From the NCBI GenBank assembly GCA_963827735.1, contig CAWHBO010000003.1, positions 248,001 to 312,000 on the forward strand: a DNA stretch of 64,000 bases, read 5' to 3'. Made by a program: the position numbers and the translations under genes. Positions within the stretch are counted from its first letter, which is position 1, and the number at the start of each line of letters is the position of its first letter. This DNA comes from CAWHBO01 sp963827735. GTDB taxonomy: Bacteria > Patescibacteriota > Patescibacteriia > Patescibacteriales > UBA12075. The notes beneath the pieces are model-generated. The model saw only the letters and a list, made by a program, of their open reading frames with translations. It did no database searches and was not told where the DNA came from. Shown here piece by piece: positions 61,801-64,000 of this stretch.

Positions 61801-64000
61801 AAAGGATAATTAAAACTGAAAGAATCATTGCCGGAATTCCAAGTCAGCTGGCCGGCCGTCAATGAAGACCCGCGGTAATAGGCCAAAATGCTGTCCTCGT
61901 CGGCAGTCGCGTCGGAATTTATGGTAAACATGTTGGACGCCGATCCGGAAATGGAAGTTGAGCCGATGGTCATGTTCACGACGTCCAAATTCGTAAAGAA
62001 TCCGCTTTCCACTCGGTTTCCCCAGGAGCCGATGTCAGTGGAAGCTCCATTTTTGGGGATGATATCGCCGTTTATCAAAAGATTGCCGTCCACAGTCAGG
62101 CGCTCGGTGGCCGTGGTCGTGCCAATCCCGACGTTGCTGTTTGTGGATATATATATAGAAGAGGTGGCGGCCGGATGATTGGCGGCGTCGCCGGCATAAA
62201 TCAAGCCTTGATTCAAGGTCATATCCGCCAGGCTGTTGTACCAAGCGTCAGCGACCGTAAATTCAATTCTTCCGTCAACGTTGTCATTGTAAACGACAGT
62301 GATGTTGGTGCTGGTCCCGATCATGGCGCCCACATAGTCCTGCAAAGTCTCCACGCTCATCCCCGTGGAAGAGGCTTCAATCCAAGCATAGCCGTTGCCG
62401 GAACCGTTTACGGAAAGCACATAATTGGCGCCGCCAATGCCAATCTGGCCGAAGGTGGTGGCATCAGACATGTATGGAATCGCGTACTGCGTCCAAGCGG
62501 AACGGCCGGTGCCGCCGTCGGAGACGGCCAAATCGGTGATGCCGGAGATGCTGCCGCCGGTGATGGCGACATTGCCCGGGGATTGCAGAGCCATGTTACC
62601 CAGATTCAAAGCGGTGAAAGCGGAAGATGAAGACATGGAAGACCAGTTGGATCCGTCCGCAATCATGAAATTACCGCTGGAAGTCGCCAAACCGGAAATC
62701 GCATCCAAGCTCAAATCCCATCCCTGGACCTGCGAACCGATCGCCAACCCAAGATTCGCGCGAGCGTCTGAGGCAGTCGTCGCGCCGGTGCCGCCATATA
62801 AAATTGAAAGCACGGAGGTCGCGGTCAAGGTATCAGCATCGTGCCAGAAAGCGATCTGGCCGGCGACAGTGCTGGTCGCGTCCAAATTGCCGGCTTCGCC
62901 CCATCCGGAGATGCAGGATCCGCCAAAGCACAAAGATCCGAATTGGCCGGTACCGTTTACCACCAATTTATTCTGCGGAGTCGTCGTGCCGATGCCGACG
63001 TTTCCGTTGCTTGCTATATATAAGGAAGAGGTCGCCTGCATTGAAGTGGCGTCCAGGCCGGCCAAAACATACCCTGACGCGGCTGCTGTCAGTCCGGTGC
63101 CGCCGCGGCTGACCGTGATCGTATCGGCGTTCCAGGTTCCTGAGGTTATATTCCCAATGGTGGTAAGTCCGGAAAGGCTTAAGATATTCGGCAAAGTCGT
63201 TGTCGCTGACAAACGCGCGTCAAACAGAGCGTCCGACCAATATCTGTTAATGGCGCCTTCCGGCAAAGCGTCGGTGGTGGTGCCTGACAGATCAATGGCA
63301 AACAGTTCCGTGCTGTAATAATGATTCAGAATTCCTTCCGCCAGAGCGTCAGTCGTGGTGGCTAAAAGCCTTGTGTCCCAAAGATTGTTGAAGCTCTGCC
63401 AAATCGGATCAGATCCGTTTGAATATAAAATATAGCCGGCATTGCCAAGAGCCAGCGCGCTCCACAGATTGGTACTGCTTGCCACCATCAATTCGCCCCG
63501 GGCGGGCGCCCCGGATTCATCCGAATCCGGATGCTGGGAAGACAAAAGTCCATGCGGCGTGGACGCGGCTGTGTTTGACCAGACCGGCACTCCGCTTCCG
63601 TTCATAACCAAGACCTGTCCGTTGTTGCCGGGCAAAATCTGCCCCAAAGAATTTTCCGCGTTGGCAAAAACCAAAGAATTCGCGGTCCAAGTGCTCGTAG
63701 CGGTGCCGCCATACTGAATCCCAATCACGCCGCCGTTCCAAGTTCCGGCCGAAACCACGCCGGATTTGTTTATGATAAATTGGCTGTTAGCGTTGTAGCC
63801 CACCGTCAGGGCGTTAGCCGGATTGGTCGTAGAAGTGCCGATGCCGACTTCCCCGCCGTTCCCGATGAAGAAAATGCCGCCGGTGGTGGATGCGTTGTTG
63901 CTGATAAGTTTCATCAAAGGTCCGGTGCCGAATTGGGTCCCCCATAAAAATGGCGTATCAGTCGCGTACTTGGCTTCCGTGCCGGTCTCAAAATTCATGG
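46815..64000 (-). CDS. Giant fibre-like surface protein (>5,727 aa, N terminus outside the window)
   Basis: The frame is open from the stop at 46815 past the window edge; the Met at 63998 is probably internal. Residues are counted from it. About 1-3770 and 4100-5080 are dozens of fibre modules (SNVGIGTTTPSEKL, SGTWNGGVI, GGTGRSAWTQYAIPYMSD, NQITMANGDGI) like phage tail-fibre/autotransporter stalks. About 3780-4085 is a right-handed beta-helix (VFLPAGTYSITATVTIP, then NNTIYNS-type rungs). About 5090-5210 is a DYAEYFRTNDTDLKSGEAV domain often seen at the base of such fibres, then a coiled coil (about 5215-5350). The last ~200 residues form a FGE/C-type-lectin-like domain (MPWVNVTQGEADLTC, GGVGEWTNQIV, FVRGASALYD, GFRCAR). 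It probably extends from the cell as an adhesin. Confidence 0.9.
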   Translation of the reverse strand, partial: MNFETGTEAKYATDTPFLWGTQFGTGPLMKLISNNASTTGGIFFIGNGGEVGIGTSTTNPANALTVGYNANSQFIINKSGVVSAGTWNGGVIGIQYGGTATSTWTANSLVFANAENSLGQILPGNNGQVLVMNGSGVPVWSNTAASTPHGLLSSQHPDSDESGAPARGELMVASSTNLWSALALGNAGYILYSNGSDPIWQSFNNLWDTRLLATTTDALAEGILNHYYSTELFAIDLSGTTTDALPEGAINRYWSDALFDARLSATTTLPNILSLSGLTTIGNITSGTWNADTITVSRGGTGLTAAASGYVLAGLDATSMQATSSLYIASNGNVGIGTTTPQNKLVVNGTGQFGSLCFGGSCISGWGEAGNLDATSTVAGQIAFWHDADTLTATSVLSILYGGTGATTASDARANLGLAIGSQVQGWDLSLDAISGLATSSGNFMIADGSNWSSMSSSSAFTALNLGNMALQSPGNVAITGGSISGITDLAVSDGGTGRSAWTQYAIPYMSDATTFGQIGIGGANYVLSVNGSGNGYAWIEASSTGMSVETLQDYVGAMIGTSTNITVVYNDNVDGRIEFTVADAWYNSLADMTLNQGLIYAGDAANHPAATSSIYISTNSNVGIGTTTATERLTVDGNLLINGDIIPKNGASTDIGSWGNRVESGFFTNLDVVNMTIGSTSISGSASNMFTINSDATADEDSILAYYRGSSLTAGQLTWNSGNDSFSFNYPLGLENQGDLRFYEASAGTDYVALRASSTLGSSLTWILPTTQGTAGQALLTDAYGHMFWGDPAGNGTIASGTPGYVPFYNAYGNALTATSSIYIDGLSNVGIGSTSPSEKLSVNGRGAFNGICLGGVCISNWGGAGVGVSGPVPGAIVTWLDANTLTASSVLSLVYGGTGATTANQARTNLGLAIGSDIQAWNTNLATIAGLSTSTNNFMIANGANWTSVSSSSAFTALNLGNLALQSPGNVAITGGSISGITDLAVSDGGTGRSAWTQYAIPYMSDTTTFGQIGIGTANYVLSVNGGANGYTWVPATSTGMTQETLEDYVGAMIGTSTNITVVYNDNVDGRIEFTVADIWYNSLADMTLNQGLIYAGDAANHPTATSSIYISTNSNVGIGTSTPASRLTVAGQGAFTGLCLNGNCISDWNGAGSIDATSTVAGQIVTWYDTDTLTASSVLSLVYGGTGATTANQARTNLGLAIGSDIQAWNTNLATIAGLSTSTNNFMIANGANWTSVSSSSAFTALNLGNLALQSPGNVAITGGSISGITDLAVSDGGTGRSAWTQYAIPYMSDTTTFGQIGIGTANYVLSVNGGANGYTWVPATSTGMTQETLEDYVGAMIGTSTNITVVYNDNVDGRIEFTVADIWYNSLADMTLNQGLIYAGDAANHPTATSSIYISANSNVGIGTTTATERLTVDGNLLINGDIIPRNGASTDIGSWGNRVSNGFFTNLDVTNMTIGSTSISGSISNIFTINSDTTVDEDSTLAFYRGGSLAQAQVTWDSDNDILSMNFPLGMEDGNELRLYEDLPGTDYVALKSSSTLASSIILTLPTASGTASNALMWGTDGQLFWDTPSGTGGTVGIGNTGWIPFYGGNGVDDLTATSSIFVDTNSYVGIGSTSPSKLLTVAGGGSFEELCLGGVCYTNWASAGSIDGSGSDGAVTIWSDPNTLTSSSTLAVTVGGTGKSAWTPYAIPYAVSANTLGEIAIGSSTYLLSVNATGDGFTWVAASSTGTVLSQEEVQDYVGPTVAGNTETLITVTYDDDNNQFDYVVDSNLNNYSWSNVGVLNLTAARGGTGWNSSASSGIAVINNGVWGASTTLPIYLGGTGLSSSGLNQILLGNSSGGYSLTGTSSLGLVTSVGLSVPTGFTISGSPITTNGTLVIGFDGNYNLPLTASTTNWNTAYNWGNHATAGYLSQAYASSTYSTISYVQGLSASATSSLLAYVGGLSQSASSTFSTYAYINNLSASATSSLYSYVSGLSASATSTFATSTHVQGVGYGGTGRSAWTQYAIPYMSDTTTFGQIGIGTANYVLSVNGGANGYTWVPATSTGMTQEVLEDYVGAMIGTTTRITVAYEDNNGKITYTVDNDLNNYSWTNIGTAHLTAARGGTGWNSSASSGIAIINNGVWGASTTLPVTLGGTGLASAGLNQILLGNSSGGYSLTGTSSLGLVTSVGLSVPTGFTISGSPITTNGTLVIGFDGNYNLPLTASTTNWNTAYNWGNHAAAGYLSQAYASSTYSTLNYVQGLSASATSSLLSYVGGLSQSASSTFSTYVYINSLSASATSSLLAYVSGLSQSASSTFSTYAYINNLSASATSSLYSYVSGLSASATSTFATSTHVQGVGYGGTGRSAWTQYAIPYMSDTTTFGQIGIGAANYVLSVNGGANGYTWVPATSTGMTQEVLEDYVGAMIGTTTRITVAYEDNNGKITYTVDNDLNNYSWTNIGTAHLTAARGGTGWNSSASSGIAIINSGVWGASSTLPIYLGGTGTSTVPASGQLLLGNASGGYTLTATSGLGFDNYVSWTAAGNSGSVIATSGANLTFSGSAGLTTAVSGNTITISPSGLYNIPLTASTTNWNTAFNWGNHALAGYLSQAYASSTFSTLSYVQGLSASATSSFATYAYINNLSASATSSLYSYVSGLSASATSTFATSTHVQGVAYGGTGTTSPYGILTGTGSGIVSRSINGTVNQITMANGDGIAGNPTISLPDAVYLGTNGKIGRDATDLIDFDTDNQITFRTNNTDRMILDSNGYLGIGTTTPSNALTILSSSGAQLRLGYDANNYVNFMVDNAGQLSISSSNLATTTMGSGDEAMRIDANGNVGIGTTSPLSKLDIYGNLMLSGSDRYLNFGTTSGETSYGLRDLGGTIQVKNANGSWSGIGAGATGLDDLNDVTITSAAEGEILMYSTGAWRDMATSTLGFDNYAYWRLNGNSGTLNATSTAILTLVGGSGLTTSISGNTITIATATGFIIPTNTQVSDWNAVVASSTFYNTNSNLVASNYLAWNAVAASSTFYNQAYNWGNHALAGYFATSTGSILEVAYGGTGSSSPYGILTGTGSGIVSRSINGTVNQITMANGDGIAGNPTISLPSAVYLGASGQIGRDGDNLIDFSTDNQIGFNTNGTLNMLLDTSGNLMLGTSTPGAKLTVMSTTGAQLRLAYDENNYVNMTVASDGRFTINNPSAAGSQITLGNGTAADSGVVFNGNANRFWLGIDDTDDAFHIGTSTLIGSSSVLTILNNGYVGIGIDNPTEPLYVAGNINATGNIIAGIGGDYLGLIAGNPDILRSYRALSIEAGGAIERIRISDVGDVGIGTSAPLASLDVYGDMILSGADRYLNFGSATSSNGYGFRDVAGVLQYRDSAGTWATFSTSTGSVATGNTGWMPYYSATGTALTATSAIYISPNGNVGIGQSDPGVYKLNVNGELRATSLTLTNGNGVSWGNTSIRGANESYMDIQTAGASRLYITGTGEIGIGTTSPQSMLTVAGDMKLTGTDRYMNFGADYTTGTSSYGFRDNAGQMQFKNLSGEWVNIGSAGSSGALGSLSDVSVSSPQDGDILTYLSGSWINASTTEFVLDDDFSGFGIMVRTANNTYATRYATGTLNEIVLANGDGVADNITIGLPDVVYLGSAGKIGRDADNLVDFSADNQITWRTNGTDNMILNANGYLGIGTTTPDYKLTVFGSGNLFRVATSGGDVFTITDTQITSYVPHSFAGSGDVDIAGDLYLSNTSASNINSYGPMYLTAGDAGTDNNLYLEGRGTGAVYVDDALTVTGTTTMASWNKVISVDGVTYPQNSTGIQAAINSLPAGGGKVFLPAGTYSITATVTIPSFVWLEGAGASSTVLRLADNTNTSVITNSDWTNGNSYIKISNLKIDGNDAGNTGAECSGVYLDRVSYSEISQLYIYDAEDVGVGFDAQGSSFEGYNKIINNYFESNGNDGLFLQWNKYSVVNGNTFKNNGNGIYTISDNLTISNNTIYNSDFRGIGLVGDNNSVTGNIIDDCGTYGIDITTGSAYNTISNNIINNNGGSGDDSGIILNTGDYNVIANNRITDTAGTGYAIDIRSGSDNNTLSGNQYSGAGAQSINDLGTNTTYNQPERLAIRTTATTSPVSYPAIYAIATTTGTLVDLRQTGTGDIMNLFASTSAEVFTVLGNGNVGIGTDNPQEKLELSKNDDLALFITNTIGASTAVYSEYNRGGIGTLSDHEFEIVTNNIQRMIITPTGEIGIGTTSPQSMLTVAGDMKLTGTDRYMNFGADYTTGTSSYGFRDNAGTMQYKNLSGEWVNIGSAGSSGSLGSMSDVNVSSAQPGDILTYSGGSWINTATTSFVIDNEFSGTGLMVRTAANTYTARTATGTPNEITVVNGDGILGDPTISLPDVVYLGTNGQIGRDGNTLIDFSTNNQIGFNTNGTLNMLLDSTGNLMIGTSSAAAKLTVMSSDANGQLRLAYDTDTFVDFKVLSDGQFVIEGSGLSGSLLTIGDGSAEDAGFVIDGNGANDFWMALDNSEGHLAIGTSSTIGSSTILNILSNGRIGIGSSSPNYNFTVNGSLYATDIYTSSSTYWMDGKRVLSLGTGLNLYNTGETFYTSLRASSTQGANLDLYLPGSDGSAGQVLKTDGAGHLYFANADATSDLWQQSGSNTYFNTGNVSIGTSTPTGIFNVASSTTGSNLFVINSAGNVGIGTDNLDGLLVVQKNQNAWATVISKNETNDASAGAEFVTQSASSYGYFSAYPSSYSQTNFADRIGVGAYTNSSGLDLLAEATTGDMRFYTGGSNVNNERMRIDANGRIGIGTTTLSNIFTVASSTTGSNLFVINEAGNVGIGTGNSLHSYTDGLEVRVGSADTYPIQITSPGGTELGGIYYPTGGSLMFKMADSGYSTRVVFDTDGNSYLTGGNFGIGTTAPTHLLEVTASSTDYLFYIYNSSQMASSSGLSVRVDGDGPILNLNSNGTDVVTITGANTTFNNPVIFGAAGDVSMAYDLIFSNDSSGNIIFSNGPGYIKTESGWENLNLTLSAANLGEVVVDDEMIITGTTTIDDLIYFNTQDNRIGIGTSTPNAALSIATTSSSTLAMFTVRNETGTAFRINADGSYAYDQTGTTPAADYAEYFRTNDTDLKSGEAVCVDVANNNTVNRCERGADDNVMGIVSTKPAILGNAKDEYVDNINYKAIAMLGQIPALVSTENGEIRPGDSLTSASRPGYMRKAAAGEPTVGVALEKLGNSVASLPEISSSTPDEVEYGMINVLISRRNKSLTVESVEQKITEHIAAMEIEDEVAIMLQNAINDYNIASSVEPIVNEQIASFDSRLTVAVNGVTGELANVTAGIDNLISRMAALELRVTSYELQLSGLGEIDHRISALEELDLASAIAHALAEETTGSSSQEAFSVTADGSIVFTNDSEVKAQIVDSQSTSTVAVYESEALVEIITATTSDVTAFVINQKGTGDVADFRAGGVSIVNIADDGKVSVVGEMAIDGRLMVCSGAGCGEALDSAVDSTLGDMGVEGTVVAGAFAGYCDDGYVWVPGSAKYGTMPGFCVETNEHEFMTNEHESRMPWVNVTQGEADLTCQAIGDGYHLISENEWLTIAENAIRVSKNDCDDVSIGLQLPAFAYTDEHELLTNCTNHEYVSTTSIGLVLSNDNIIYDLVGGVGEWTNQIVTQAGIFEPIDNDWHEYFEISDFKGFNINPPYYYSSDNGIGRVKTGDNAELIRGFVRGASALYDLDTSYSPAMATSTIGFRCAR
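47161..47426. repeat. ATTCGTG word repeats inside the giant gene
   Basis: Two runs of ATTCGTG/ATTCGTC/GTTCATTCG words (47161-47206 and 47380-47426) lie in the C-terminal lectin-like domain and encode TNEHEFMTNEHESRM and DEHELLTNCTNHEY. They look like word repeats embedded in loops. Confidence 0.65.
48002..48029. repeat. ATAACTC/GTAACTC heptamers inside the giant gene
   Basis: Four words (TAACTCA, TAACTCG, TAACTCG, TAACTCC) match the intergenic repeat at 26990-27144. They encode LRVTSYELQL in the coiled-coil region. Confidence 0.8.
56608..58510. repeat. Near-identical module duplications in the giant gene (block B/C)
   Basis: A segment of about 390 bp near 56608-56992 recurs 1,038 bp downstream (from 57646) with only a few differences. 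A segment near 57340-57570 recurs at an offset of about 942 bp. These are recently copied or homogenised fibre modules. Confidence 0.8.
59764..61319. repeat. 689-bp near-identical direct duplication in the giant gene (block A)
   Basis: 59764-60452 and 60631-61319 are aligned at a constant offset of 867 bp. The only difference I noticed is one base near 59790. A more diverged third copy begins about 62107. Confidence 0.88.

Noticed and set aside
1..64000. UGA recoded to glycine (Gracilibacteria-type code)
   Set aside because: Several genes end at UGA at the expected length and none needs UGA read-through.
1..64000. tRNA or rRNA genes
   Set aside because: No cloverleaf or rRNA signatures were seen in the gaps; a covariance search could still find one.

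Overview
The window looks like a piece of a small-genome bacterium of the Candidate Phyla Radiation (Patescibacteria), most likely Parcubacteria-like. This is inferred from several traits: moderate-to-low GC, compact single-copy housekeeping genes, very large secreted proteins built from LamG, AWGENIGW and GIGT modules, GxxExxY and four-helix-bundle accessory genes, and a RAYT with its REP palindromes. UGA is used as a normal stop (for example at 5757-5759 and at the end of dprA), so the recoded Gracilibacteria/Absconditabacteria are unlikely. No rRNA, tRNA, CRISPR array or reverse transcriptase was found.

Layout. 1-4.3 kb (minus): a two-gene sensory operon, a Cache-HAMP receptor without output domain followed by a large CHASE4/PAS histidine kinase cut by the window edge. 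4.7-9.7 kb (plus): a carbohydrate cluster (GH130-like protein, GT4 fused to an alpha-toroid domain, GH100/debranching-like six-hairpin hydrolase). 9.7-13 kb (minus): a 29-codon mini-gene with a consensus promoter, then yqeY, rpsU, hisS and lepB. 13.3-21.4 kb (plus): an LCP-family protein, der, pth, dprA and topA; between pth and dprA lies a minus-strand structured-RNA locus. 21.5-27.5 kb (minus): small proteins, a GxxExxY cassette bounded by 36-bp inverted repeats, pheT, pheS and a membrane protein. 27.6-64 kb (minus): mostly an accessory and surface region with an Ig-like/Cys-rich protein, a UvrD-RecB-type helicase-nuclease, a TSP3 protein, a RAYT, a seven-LamG protein, an AWGENIGW/FnIII protein, an AAA/DUF4143 ATPase, a DUF1566 protein, a decayed RAYT, and a giant fibre-like protein of more than 5,700 residues that runs off the window.

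The most unusual features are the following. (1) Short tandem repeats, mostly with an exact 7-nt period, sit as inverted pairs in many intergenic gaps. The heptamer AATTTCC has no stop codon in any of the six frames and occurs in frame inside der and the LamG gene; related words occur inside the giant gene. (2) A probable small-RNA locus at 17.5-17.9 kb has two minus-strand hairpin RNAs that expose CCUCC (anti-Shine-Dalgarno-like) loops; every G-U wobble pair points to the minus strand. (3) A mini-gene at 9.8 kb has a textbook sigma-70 promoter and a terminator. (4) The giant gene carries blocks of about 0.4-0.7 kb that are almost identical, which suggests recent recombination between its modules.
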